Assembly (NCBI GenBank): GCA_019925095.2
Contig: CM034410.1
Coordinates: 16,412,436 to 16,476,435, forward strand
Direction of reading: 5' to 3'
From: Dendrolimus kikuchii
Lineage: Eukaryota > Arthropoda > Insecta > Lepidoptera > Lasiocampidae
DNA length: 64,000 nt
Of the stretch, positions 21,297-31,739 are shown one piece after another (within the stretch, counting starts at the first letter, position 1; each line of letters opens with the position of its first letter). The notes beneath the pieces are model-generated. The model did no database searches. It worked only from the letters and a program-made list of their open reading frames with translations, and was not told the DNA's origin. The position numbers were made by a program, and so were the translations under genes.

Positions 21297-21749
21297 ATTG
21301 GTGTGGGATGCGACTTGCGTAGACACGTTGGCCGCATCCCATTTACCAAACACGTCTAAATCAGCCGGTTCAGCGGCGGAAACAGCCGAATCACTCAAGC
21401 GGCGCAAATATGCAACCCTCAGTGAGAGTTATATGTTTGCCGTTTGCTGTCGAGACGCTTGGACCGTGGGGTCCTAAGGCCATATACCTCTACAAAAATT
21501 TATCGAAACGACTCATTGACTCTTCGGGTGATCAGAGGGCTGGTGCTTACCTCGGCCAACGGATCAGTATGGCGATCCAGCGAGGAAACGTAGCCAGCCT
21601 TCTGGGCACCTTACCCATACAAGACGGTGATCTAGGCTCAGTATTCTACTTATAGTCTTGAGGGACTATGAGTAGAATACAATACAAATTAGTCAAGTTT
21701 TCTTGCATTGTATTCGATTATATGTAATTTAATTTTTTTATTAAAAATT
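21297..21749 (+). mobile_element. LINE 3' fragment (LINE-C) with 10-bp target duplication
   Basis: AATAAACAAC flanks both sides (21287-21296, 21750-21759). It encodes a LINE C-terminus: LVWDATCVDTLAASHLP in one frame, then after a frameshift PFAVETLGPWGPKAIYLYKN and YLGQRISMAIQRGNVASLLG ending SVFYL. 453 bp inserted in Helitron-like H2. Confidence 0.8.
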
Positions 21750-21873
21750 AATAAACAACAGCGTATATATGCGTGTGTGTGTGAAATACATGGAATTATT
21801 GATTTAATGTATTTTTTATGCATAATTAAAAAAAAAATAGCATTCTGCACTCCTTCTCTATATAAACTATCAC

Positions 21874-22140
21874 GGCCTTACTTATAATAATCTCGTTAAG
21901 AAACGACTAGCCATCTCTTAAGTAAGAGAATCAGAATCAGATCCTAATCAATAAATATCTTTTTTTCCACTCATAAACGTGTATTACCTGTTGTTTACCT
22001 AAGAGGAGCACAGATAAACGTAATTTGAATGATTAACGTAGGTTGTACCCAAAATATTCGACCAAAGAGGAGTTTATGGGTAAGATTTTCACTATGCTGA
22101 GCAGTTTCTTTAAATTCAATTAACGATTATAAGTAAGGCC
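21874..22140. mobile_element. Small inverted-repeat element (MITE-like)
   Basis: 267 bp with inverted ends GGCCTTACTTATAAT and complement ATTATAAGTAAGGCC. It interrupts Helitron-like H2 between ACTAT and GTGTGCGAAATTTC. No coding capacity. Confidence 0.7.
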
Positions 22141-22443
22141 CTTAGTGTGCGAAATTTCATACTCCTCCGTCCGCGCAATTTTCGTAAGAAGCAGTACAAA
22201 GTTTTTGCTTCACGTATTAATATGTTATTATTAATTTAAACATTTTTTATCTGAATCTAAGTTAATTATTAGTGTATTTCCTATGCTCTTCAATAATGTC
22301 GAAATACGTGAAATTAATATTTTGCTTGCAGGATTCCCAGGCTTCTCAGGTCAGTAGATCGAATTTCAATGCACCGAACCAGCTGTGCCACACTGAGTTG
22401 ACTATGTATTTATTTCCAAATGATTTCTATCGATACCGAAATA

Positions 22444-23096
22444 AAAAAGAGAATTGGTCTGAAAGAGAGTGTCGGGGTGAAGGTAAGGAAAGGAATGCTC
22501 CGGTGGTTCGGGCATGTGGGAAGAATGCATGATGAAAGAGTGACTAAACAGATATACAATGCAAAAGTGGATGGATGCAGAACGCCTTCCATGATCAAAT
22601 TGATCGTGTACTAGCAGAAGGTGATGTCAGGAGCCTTAATTTTTTTTTTTTTATTGCAGGAGATCAGCAGACAGGCAGACGGCCCACTTGATGGAAAGCG
22701 GTAACCATCGCCTATGGACATTTGCACCACCAAAGTTACTACAAATGCGCTGCTGCTCTCTTAAGGGAGACTGGAACCTGGTCACTAATGCCGGAACACA
22801 ACTCAAGGTTGTTACGGCGACATACTTTAGACCAGGGGTGGTAGCCATCCAGTCGGGCAAATGCCCTACCACCTGGCTGTGGGTTATTAAGTCGCCTCTT
22901 ACGACATGCCGCCCGGCCGCAGGAAATTGTATTCTTTCTCCGTTCCTGCACAGATAGTAACAGACGAACGTGCATGACAAGAGTTATGAATTGCAAAGAA
23001 GCAAGTGAGGTGTGTAGGAATAAGCTTAAATGGCGCTCTGTTGTTCGTGCCTACCCCGCAAGGGAACTGGCGTGAAGCTATGTATGTATGTATGTA
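22444..23096 (+). mobile_element. LINE-T 3' end split by an R repeat
   Basis: Sense copy. The LINE runs to GTCAGGAGCCTTAA (22639), is interrupted by R repeat 22640-22957, and resumes at AACAGACGAACGTGC to the TATG tail. A short deletion removes part of the GRPRHT segment near 22580. Confidence 0.85.
22640..22957 (+). repeat. Repeat R inserted into a LINE-T copy
   Basis: The LINE-T consensus CCTTAAGAACAGACG is split as CCTTAA before and AACAGACG after. One G is missing and no target duplication is present. Confidence 0.9.
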
Positions 23097-23329
23097 TTTC
23101 TGTCGTAAAACAATAAAATGTAAATTTCGTAAATATTGATTTATTGACCTTTAAAATGAACTCATGCAATATAATAAAAATAAAAAATTGGCTCAAATAG
23201 TTAATTAAAAAAAATATATAATTGTACAATTATACGAAAATTACATAAATAAAATGTCAATTTACTTTACATTAGGTCAATATTGAATAAAATTGAAAAA
23301 AATGATACAATAATTACTAACAAAATACA

Positions 23330-23590
23330 CATACATACATACATAACTTCACGCCAGCTCCCTTGCGGGGTAGGCACGAACAACAGAGCGCCATTCAGGC
23401 TTATTCTTACACACCTCACTTGCTTCTTTGACATCACTGATCACTGACATCACCTTCTGCTAGTACACGATCAAGTGGATGGATGCAGAAGTCGTTTGAT
23501 CATGGAAGATGTGTCGTGGCCTTCCACGACTTCTGCATCCATCCACTTTTGCATTGTATATCTGTTTAGTCATTCTTTCATCATGCATTC
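23330..23590 (-). mobile_element. LINE-T 3' end with an inverted templated insertion
   Basis: Between ACACGATCAA and TTTGATCATGG lies a 20-bp segment that is the exact reverse complement of the LINE's own sequence about 50 bp away (see findings). A deletion and a small duplication (TCACTGA) near 23435 are also present. Confidence 0.8.
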
Positions 23591-23741
23591 TAACAAAATA
23601 GAGATTAAAAAAATAAAATAAGTATTAAAAAAAGTTTGTCGTTATTCTAAAAGTCATTGGATCATTCTAAATTACAACATTTTTTAATTTGGGTCTTAAA
23701 TTGATATAAGTTACCTATGAAAGGATCAATACTGTCAAATA

Positions 23742-23915
23742 CATACATACATACATACATACATAACTTCACGCCAGTTCCCTTGCGGGGTAGGCACGAA
23801 CAACGGATTGCCATTTAGGCTTATTCTTACACACCTCACTTGCCTGTTTGACATTCATAACTCTTGTCATGCAAGCTCGTCTGTTCTTAAGGCTCCTGAC
23901 ATCACCTTCTGCTAA
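23742..23915 (-). mobile_element. LINE-T 3' end with 9-bp target duplication
   Basis: TGTCAAATA flanks both sides (23733-23741, 23916-23924). It is truncated in the CACCTTCTGCTA segment. Confidence 0.85.
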
Positions 23916-23944
23916 TGTCAAATAAAGATATAAAAAAAATCAGG

Positions 23945-24165
23945 TGCGATAATTCGGTCCACGAGACTCCGAAAATACAATTTTTAGAATTTTTCTCTGT
24001 CTGTATGTTCCGGCTAATCTCTGAAACGGCTGAACCGATTTCGACGGGACTTGCACTATCAGGTAGCTGATGTTATAAAGAGTAACTTAGGCTAGATATT
24101 TCTTTAGGGTTCCGCGAAAAAATAAATTCACGTCGACGAAGTTGCAGGCACAGCAAGTATATAAA
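23945..24165 (+). repeat. Dispersed repeat, Helitron-like
   Basis: Contains CTGTATGTTCCGGCTAATCT, AACGGCTGAACCGATTTCG and a CGACGAAGTTGCAGGCACAG end. The boundaries are uncertain. Confidence 0.4.
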
Positions 24166-24179
24166 TACATTTAAATATA

Positions 24180-24553
24180 CATATATACATAACTTCACGC
24201 CAGTTCCCTTGCGGGGTAGGCACGAACAACAGAGCGCCATTTAGGCTTATTCTTACACACCTCACTTGCCTCTTTGACATTCATAACTCTTGTCATGCAA
24301 GCTCGTCTGTTCTTAAGGCTCCTGACATCACCTTCTGCTAGTACACGATCAATTTGATCATGGAAAGTGTGTCGTGGCCTTCCACGACTTCTGCATCCAT
24401 CCACTTTTGCATTGTACATCTGTTTATTCATTCTTTCATCATGCATTCTTTCTACATGTCCGAACCACCGGAGCATTCCTTTCCTTACCTTCACCCCGAC
24501 ACTCTCTTTCAGACCAACTGTCTTTCTTACTTCGGTATTACGAACGCGAACGC
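24180..24553 (-). mobile_element. LINE-T 3' end
   Basis: The terminal 99 residues are open in one frame, KVRKGMLRWFGHVERMHDER to VVRAYPARELA, followed by a TATG-like tail. It is one of the least decayed copies of the terminal segment. Confidence 0.85.
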
Positions 24554-24599
24554 ATAAATTATATATATGTTCTATTTTCCTTTATCTGACGTACAGACA

Positions 24600-25150
24600 G
24601 ACAGAAGCTTCGACCAAGCGAATACCAAAATAACTATTGAAGACGCAATCACGCAATCTCCGCGGGTAGGGGGTTATGTGCTCAATGTATGGCCATCCCT
24701 TATTCCCCAATTAAGAACCGGTGCCCGGAGAATATAGAGCCTTGCACTTACCTCGCAGTCAGCCACCAGCCCACGACAGCGCTGGTTCAGGGTTCTGCCG
24801 TTGCTTTCTCACGTGGCGCGAAAGGTGGCAAAGTCCTTCTACGCGAGCCCCGGAGCGCAAGGGCCGCAGATACACTGATCACTTAAGTTTATTGATGGTT
24901 GAGGCGAATGTCCTAGTAATTAACTACTGGACGCGGAAATCTTCGATAGCTAATATGTGTATTTATGCGGATGCGATACTAGCACACGTGCGTCGCGGTA
25001 GCGTGGCGTTTGGCAACGTACTGAACTCAACATACGGGCGTTGCAAGACGCTATAGACCCAAGACACAATTGGTAATTGGGAAATAAGTGGCGCCAACAA
25101 CTATATTGCTCTGCTTCGCTGTTAATATACAAATATCCTTCACACAAGAA
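24600..25150. other. GC-richer block of unknown nature
   Basis: 24660-25060 is richer in GC than its surroundings (CGCGAGCCCCGGAGCGCAAG). The longest frame is 111 codons (24721-25056), without recognisable domains. It could be a decayed retroelement or host sequence. Confidence 0.3.
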
Positions 25151-25355
25151 TCCTTAATAAAAAAAATCTAGCAAAAAAAAATCTACTTCAAAAGTAACTG
25201 AAAAAGTCGGTGTCAAGTAAAACATTAAAATACTATATTTGTCTGTTGTATATGGAACCATTAAGAAGTTATGCCGAATCTAATGCAAAAAGAATTATTA
25301 AAATCGGTTCAGGAACAAAAAAGTTATGACTGAATATATTATTATACAAAAAACT

Positions 25356-25740
25356 AGCGGTCCGCCGCGGTTTCATCCGCGCTCTGTCCCGCTCCCGTAG
25401 TATATAGCGTCATGTTATATAGCCTATGACACTCCCTGTTAACGTAGCTTTCTAACAGTAAAAGAATTTTTAAAATCTGTTTAGTAGATCCAGAGATTAC
25501 CCCCTACAACGTCACAAACTTTACCTCTTTATAATATTACTAGCGGCCCGGCGCGGTTTCACCCGCGCCCTGTCCCGCTCCCGTAGTATATAGCGTCATA
25601 GTATATAGCCTATGACACTCCCTGTTAATGTAGCTTTCTAACAGGAAAAGAATTTTTAAAATCGGTTTAGTAGATCCAGAGATTACCCCCAACAACGTCA
25701 CAAACTTTACCTCTTTATAATATCAGTATAGAAGTATAGA
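25356..25740 (-). mobile_element. Helitron-like H4, two tandem copies
   Basis: Copies at 25356-25545 and 25546-25740, starting CTAGCGGTCCGCCGCGGTTT and CTAGCGGCCCGGCGCGGTTT in antisense and ending near ATAATATCAGTATAGA. They are head to tail with almost no spacer. Confidence 0.65.
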
Positions 25741-26166
25741 TAAAAATAATTCACACACGTAATTAAACCGATTTGCATACCTAATAGAGTGTTCAACAGA
25801 CAAAAGCTTAGTCACTTGAAAGCTCAAACTTAATCCTAACTTAACAAATATCAAATTAAGTTAAAGCGCTTTACCCCATCGTCGTTCACAATACGGTGAA
25901 TTAAGCTCAGTCCTTAATTTTCTGTCGCTAATTGCTTAGTGAGAGGTCAGTCACTTGAATTCTCAAGTTAGAACTAAGTGTTGACTAAGTTGTACGATTT
26001 CACTAGTATGAAATTTTGAAACTTCAGACATTTACGTGTCATACAGAGTGAGTTTCACAAGAGAGATTTGAGGGCCAAGTTTTTGGGGCCATATTGGTCT
26101 AAAACCAAATTTAATAATTAGGTTTATAATGACAAGGAGAACAATTCCTATCCATGAAGAAAGGAA
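25741..26166. other. No feature recognised
   Basis: AT-rich sequence with short repeated TTAAGC/CACTTGAA motifs; no gene. Confidence 0.4.
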
Positions 26167-26402
26167 AAGGTGACAAAACAACCCACACCCAGGTGATAGG
26201 GTATTTGTCCGTCTGGATGGCTACCACCCCTGGTCTAGAGTATGCCGCCATAACAACCTTGAGTTGTGTTCCGGCATTAGTGACCAGGTTCCAGTCTCCC
26301 TTAAGAGAGCAGCAGCGCATTTGTAGCGCCTTTGGTGTTGCAAATATCTATAGGCGATGGTAACCGCTTTCCATCAGATGGGCCGTCTGCCTGCCTGCTG
26401 AA
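26167..26402 (-). repeat. Repeat R, truncated
   Basis: Lacks the terminal RTE-like segment and the A-rich end; begins near GGTGACAAAACAACCCACAC. Confidence 0.75.
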
Positions 26403-26490
26403 GTATTATATTTCCCTGGTCAGGAAGCAAGCACTAGTTAGGTAGTTTTCTGATTTAATTTTTCATACTGATATAAGTGCAATGATAAAA

Positions 26491-26600
26491 GCCCATAAAT
26501 TTCCCACTGCTGGGCTCGGGCCTCCTGTTATAGGGGGCAATATACCCGCCACGCTTGTCCAAGGCGGCTTGACAGGTTTGACATATCACCTATCTCGATA
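26491..26600 (-). mobile_element. tRNA-derived SINE S, 3' part
   Basis: Antisense tail part with CCCACTGCTGGGCTCGGGCC and CGCCACGCTTGTCCAAGGCG. Confidence 0.75.
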
Positions 26601-26675
26601 GTTTCCTAACTAACTTAAGAAAATATTAAACTATACTTACAAAATAAGAGTCTATAAGTAAGAAGCGATAAGTTA

Positions 26676-27034
26676 AGTACATACATATATAACTTCACGC
26701 CAGTTCCCTTGCGGGGTAGGCACGAACAACAGAGCGCCATTTAGGCTTCTTCCTACACACCTCACTTGCTTCTTTGACATTCAAAACTCTTGTCATACAC
26801 GCTCGTCTGTTCTTAAGGCTCCTAACATCACCTTCTGCTAGTACACGATCAACTTGATCATGGAAGGCGTTCTGCATCCATCCACTTTTGCACTGTATAT
26901 CTGTTTAGTCATTCTTTCATCATGTCCGAACCACCGGAGCATTCCTTTCCTTACCTTCACCCCGACACTCTCTTACAGACCAACTCTCTTTCTTGACTCG
27001 ATATTACAAACGCGGTCCGCGAGCATAACTCCTA
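26676..27034 (-). mobile_element. LINE-T 3' end with 8-bp target duplication
   Basis: ATAAGTTA flanks both sides (26668-26675, 27035-27042). A 14-bp loss removes part of the SRGRPRH segment near 26868. Confidence 0.85.
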
Positions 27035-27127
27035 ATAAGTTACGTGATATTAATATAACGATGCTATTAAAGACCAACTAAGTGATAAGTGATATTTTCA
27101 GTTGCATTGCATAAGACCTATGTAACA

Positions 27128-27539
27128 TAATAAAACTACGTTTTAACTGTTTTAAGCGCGGTAATTTTATTTGATTTTTTCCTTCAACCCATTTTAATAT
27201 TATATAAAATTATTAGAGCTAGGCATGTTTGCTGAAGAGTTTCTTGCCCCGCTTCTTCTCTTCAAGCCATAACATGTTGCGAAGCGGTAGTAAATTAGAT
27301 TAGGCTCCCATAGAGTAAATAATAACCATAAACAAAATTAAAATTAACAAGTTGGCGGTAGGCTAAATAAAATTTTAACAATACTCGTTGACACTTGACA
27401 TCTTTGACTTCCATGATCACGGCCACTGAAAAGTGGCCGAAACGTCGGAAAAACCAAGATCAAATAAAATTACCGCGCTTAAAACCGTTAAAACGTAGTT
27501 TTATTATGTATACAAGTCGCGAAAACTTAAGAAAATATT
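27128..27539 (-). mobile_element. P foldback element with 12-bp target duplication
   Basis: 412 bp flanked by a perfect 12-bp direct repeat, ACCTATGTAACA (27116-27127 and 27540-27551). The ends carry about 50 bp of inverted repeat (CATAATAAAACTACGTTTTA and complement, few mismatches). Inside is the hairpin-prone motif GGCCACTGAAAAGTGGCC followed by GAAACGTCGG. No protein frame is present. Confidence 0.75.
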
Positions 27540-27744
27540 ACCTATGTAACACTTAGTTTGATTTGGTTTAATGATTATTAATTATAATGACTCATAACTC
27601 AGTGTGGCATTTGCTTAAGAATTCAAAGGCACGAAGATATTTTCAAAGCACTACTAAAATTTGTATGAATATTATATACAGCGTGAAAGCTCGCCGTGTC
27701 GTTGACAGAGGCACTGCTTTTTTTGCACTCTGTATACCTTATTA

Positions 27745-28058
27745 CATTTTTTTATTGCAGGAGATCAGCAGACAGGCAGACGGCCCACTTGATGGAAAGC
27801 AGTTACAATCGCCTATGGACATTTGCAACAGCAAAGTTGCTATAAATGCGCTGCTGCTGCTCTCTTAAGGGCAACTGGAACCTGGTCATTAATGCCGGAA
27901 CACAACTCAAGGTTGTTATTGCGACATACTTTAGACCAGGGGTGGTAGCCATCCAGTCGGGCAAATGCCCTACCACCTGGCTGTGGGTTGTTGTCGCCTC
28001 TTACGACAGGCCGCCCCAACGCAGGAAATTGTATTCTTTCTCCGTTCCTGCACGGATA
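27745..28058 (+). repeat. Repeat R, full length
   Basis: T-run and ATTGCAGGAGATCAGCAG at the left, TTCCTGCACGGATAG at the right. Confidence 0.85.
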
Positions 28059-28255
28059 GTATAGTAGTATATATAAGTAAATAGTACTATATAAATGCTA
28101 GAGGTTACTCCGCAGCCCTACCGCAGGTCAACCTCTGCTCCGTGCTCCTTGTTTAAAGAGGTTACATCACGGGTTACATTGTATTATATTTTTATGTTAC
28201 TGCTATTTGCCCCGGAAGATTCACTTCATTTTATATCCTATCCCATCTCCCGGAT

Positions 28256-28443
28256 GAAAATATATAAAGCTGAAGAGTTTGTTTGTTTGAACGCGCTAAT
28301 CTCAGGAACTACTGGTCTGATTTGAAAAATTCTTTCAGTGTTAGGTAGCCCATTTATCGAGGAAGGCTATAAGCTATATATCATTACGCTAAGACCAAAC
28401 TTTCTTTTAACTATTCCATGCCGACGAAGTCGCGGGCAGAAGC
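28256..28443 (+). mobile_element. Helitron-like H1, short, lacking the final CTAG
   Basis: AATATATAAAGCTGAAGAG to TCGCGGGCAGAAGC, then sequence with a 9-bp minisatellite. Confidence 0.7.
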
Positions 28444-28481
28444 AATTGTTTGATATTAAACCTACATATGTATACGAAAAT

Positions 28482-28589
28482 GACCAAACCGACCACATTG
28501 ACCACATCGCCCACATCGGCGACATCGACCTAATCGGCCAAATCGACCACATGGACCACTTCGACCAAATCGACTACATTGTCCACATC
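28482..28589 (+). repeat. 9-bp minisatellite, 12 units
   Basis: Twelve 9-bp units of the type GACCACATC with no length change, from GACCAAACC to GTCCACATC. In one frame it codes D-H-I-like triplets. It follows the truncated H1 at 28443. Confidence 0.9.
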
Positions 28590-28609
28590 GTATGCCTTTT
28601 TCACCCTCG

Positions 28610-28770
28610 ATATTAAAATTACATATATACCATTCAGCCAAATCGGTCCAGTAGTTCTTACGTAAAAGCACAACAAAAAAAGAGAGAAATATATTTTTAT
28701 TCCGAAAACAATCCCATTTTCCGGGATAAAAAGTATCTTATGTTCATCCTCGGCATCGAAAATATGTATT
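28610..28770 (-). repeat. Dispersed repeat fragment
   Basis: CATTCAGCCAAATCGGTCCA and CCGGGATAAAAAGTATCTTA are typical of short non-autonomous repeats. The ends are unclear. Confidence 0.4.
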
Positions 28771-28792
28771 GAAGAAGAATATTGTTACGAGT

Positions 28793-29304
28793 TGCGAGAC
28801 TCGAAATAAAATGCCGTTGGAATTATTATAGTTTATTAGAACTATGTACATACATATACAAACACGTATACCACAGGTAGAAATATAACCGAATACAACA
28901 AATCCAAACGTAATGCAGAAGGTCGTAATTCAATAAAACGCGCAAAGTCCGGCACTATTAGATTCCCAATTGTACACACGTCACGCCTTGATCGTAGTTG
29001 TCGCTGAACTACCCCCTCTCTCCATCAAACCGTCTTTTTATACCTTATAAATACAAATGTGCCCGTATCGTAGTTGACGTAATCCGCAACACCTTGCTAA
29101 TGATTCGGCCCCAAGCGGCCGTAAACAAGTACAATAAAACAATGGGCTGTTCTCTAGAAACGTATGCCAATAAATAAGTAAATAAAAGAAGACGATCATA
29201 AAAGAATTACAACCAGTTCAAATGCCGACAGGTAATAAATAATGTGTTTTTATAGATATGCAGGTATAATTTGTTTTTTTTTTGTCGGAACCTAAGTTGT
29301 AATA
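28793..29304 (-). mobile_element. LTR-A, solo LTR with ATAT target duplication
   Basis: 512 bp from TGTTACGAGTTGCGAG to GTTGTAATA, flanked by ATAT at 28789-28792 and 29305-29308. TATAAAAAGACGG on the - strand near 29035 is a promoter-like box. Confidence 0.8.
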
Positions 29305-29377
29305 ATATAAGCGCAGTTTATATTCTTCTTTAATACCCATAACCAAAATTAAATTCTGTCTTACTACTTACATCATA

Positions 29378-30121
29378 ACTGTGGCCGCGACGTCGTCCGC
29401 GTGGAATTTGCTTTCCAAACCCTCCGATTTTGAAACATTCTTCATTGGTGCTCCGCTCCTATTGGTCTTAGCGTGATGATATATAGCCTATAAGCCTTCC
29501 TCGATAAATGGGCTATCCAACACTGAAAGAATTTTTCAAATCAGAGCTGTAGTTCCTGAGATTAGCGCGTTCAATCAAACAATATTAGTATATTTAGCTA
29601 CAACACTAATACTTACATTTTAAATATCGCGATATCTTTTGAATGAAACGTCCGAATTGAATAATTCAAAAAGTTCTAGAAAAGTATTGAATTCGTCTTG
29701 AACATGGAGTAATTTATTTTGATAAGGATTAACCAAGGTACAAAATAAAATGTTTTTGAAGCGACGGCATTTTAATTATTAAAATAATAAAAGAAAACAC
29801 TTATTGTGAGATAACTACAATTTTTTGTAGACAATTATATGTTCTGCAAAGTGGCAGTACATTGTTTTGTTCTATAATCAATAGTTTTCGCAGCGCACGC
29901 CGTGTAAGGATTTTTTCGGGACATTTTTTACACCTTGGGTTACATTATTGGACTTTTAGTAAAGACCCTGATTTAAAAAAAAATATAATATAGCCTATAG
30001 CCTTCCTCGATAAATGTACTATTCAACACTGAAAGAATTTTTCAAATCGGACCAGCGGTTCCTGAAATTAGCGCGTTTAAACAAACAAACAAACTCTTCA
30101 GCTTTATAATATTAGTATAGA
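29378..30121 (-). mobile_element. Helitron-like H1, long form
   Basis: Antisense copy, about 744 bp, closely similar to 16674-17450, ending in ATATTAGTATAGAT. Confidence 0.75.
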
Positions 30122-30345
30122 TGAAACGGCGCAATGAATGGGTGGAGTTCTGTAATCAGCCGACGTAGGCCCAACCGTACTTAACTTTACTTTTTGCGCC
30201 AATCGAAGGTGGTGACATACGAAGGTCAAGCCTCGGAGTATACCTAGACAGCGATAGGGGGGTCCTAAGAGAATATAGCAAGCAGTCTGTCATTGTCACA
30301 CTATCGCCATTTTCGAGACTAAAAAGTATTTAATACGCTTTTATA

Positions 30346-31050
30346 TTAGCTTCATACGTATGTTAGTATGTAACGGAATCTTTCAAGTTAAATTTGATCG
30401 ACTTTCGATTGAGCTGAAATTTTGCACGTATGTGTATATCGCGTTACAATGCAATAATATGGTACCATGGAGCTGATCTGATGATGGAGTCGGAAGGTGG
30501 CCATAGGAACTCTTGTACTAAACAAGATAGACCCGTCGTGTTTGGGCTCGTTTCACTTGTCTTGGCTAGCACTCTGCTGCTACATGATATCCAGGATCTC
30601 AAAAGCTTGTATTTAAAAAAGCTTATTTTTGCATAACGTTCCATTTTATCATAAGAGTGTATTTAATTCTTTTTCCAAAGTTTCCACGGAGAAGGGAATT
30701 AAATCACTAAATAATCACTAAAAAATGAAAAATAAACAATAGTTTTAAAAAAACTAAAAAAAATACGCTTTTATAGAAAATCCAACTAAAAAATAGAAAA
30801 TAAATTTGAATTAAAAATAGTGTAAGAAAAAATGATTTTATTGTAAAAAAAGCGTGGGGTGCTTTTCAGGATATTATCAAAATAACCCTTCTACTCATAT
30901 CTGTTCATAAAATATTTATAACTATTGATACCATGCACCCCACGCTTTTTTTACAATAAAATCATTTTTTCTTACACTATTTTTAATTCAAATTTATTTT
31001 CTATTTTTTCGTTGGATTTTCTATAAAAGCGTATTTTTTTAACTATTATT
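30346..31050. mobile_element. M foldback element, copy A
   Basis: A left unique part (30346-30755) is followed by 106-bp inverted arms at 30757-30862 and 30935-31040 with one mismatch, enclosing a 72-bp loop. The arm contains AATACGCTTTTATAGAAAAT near its outer end and GCGTGGGGTGC at its inner end. No protein frame is credible; it is non-autonomous. Confidence 0.8.
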
Positions 31051-31130
31051 TTTTTGTAGTAGACAGTTTGCGTGGGACGACTAGAAAAGAGAAAACGTAT
31101 TGTAATTTTTTTCCCAATTTAATCATGTGT

Positions 31131-31196
31131 AGCCTTTGCCGGCCTACCTCATTGCAACGCAGAGGTTCCGGGTTCGATTCCTGACATGGTAAAATT
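31131..31196 (+). repeat. tRNA-like SINE head
   Basis: GGCCTACCTCATTGCAACGC followed by GGGTTCGATTCCTGACATGG gives a box-B-like T-arm. No acceptor-stem pairing was found, so it is probably a SINE remnant. Confidence 0.45.
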
Positions 31197-31454
31197 CGGA
31201 AACAATTTTTCTCCGTTATTTAGTATAGTTTGGATATCTGGGATCGGCCGCAGAGTAGTCCGTTTTGTATTATTCATAATACAAGCGTAACTTGCTTAAT
31301 GTGGGGATATACTTATTTTATTAAAATAATTATCCATACCTACAAATGTTATACGCTACGTTCGTACGTTGCTTTCACGGTATACCGTTGGTACCAATTT
31401 TGCTGTTTGATATATATAGGTGTGGCGTTGACTTCATAGAACTCGATTCTGATA

Positions 31455-31738
31455 TCTGTGCAGGAATGAGAAAGAATACAATTTCCTGCGGCTTGGCAGC
31501 CTGTCGTAAGAGGCGACAGAACATCCCACAGCCAGGTGGATGGCTACCAGCCCTGGTCTAGAGTATGTCGCCATAACAACCTTGAGTTGTGTTCCGGCAT
31601 TAGTGACCAGGTTCCAGTATCCCTTAAGAGAGCAGCAACGCCTTTGTAGCACCTTTGGTGTTGCAAATGTCCATAGACGATGGTGACCGCTTTCCATCAA
31701 GTGGGCCGTCTGCTGAACTCCTGCAATAAAAAAAAAAT
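31455..31738 (-). repeat. Repeat R, with a small internal deletion
   Basis: Lacks about 25 bp of the TAGGGCATTTGCCCGACTGG block. Ends in CCTGCAATAAAAAAAAAA. Confidence 0.85.
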
Positions 31739-31739
31739 G

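Larger units (their letters stand above)
21182..22229 (-). mobile_element. Helitron-like H2 with two nested insertions
   Basis: Same family as 18720-19083, interrupted by a LINE fragment (21297-21749) and by a small inverted-repeat element (21874-22140). Confidence 0.65.

Noticed and set aside
22739..22996. Recurrent 60-100 codon frames (QERRKNTISCGRAACRKRR type and MESGYHRLWTFATPK type)
   Set aside because: They are the two strands of repeat R. They are broken differently in each copy and lack coding constraint.
27425..27460. Hammerhead ribozyme in the P element
   Set aside because: CUGAAAA replaces the needed CUGAUGA core and the flanking stems do not form a convincing three-way junction; kept only as a question in the findings.
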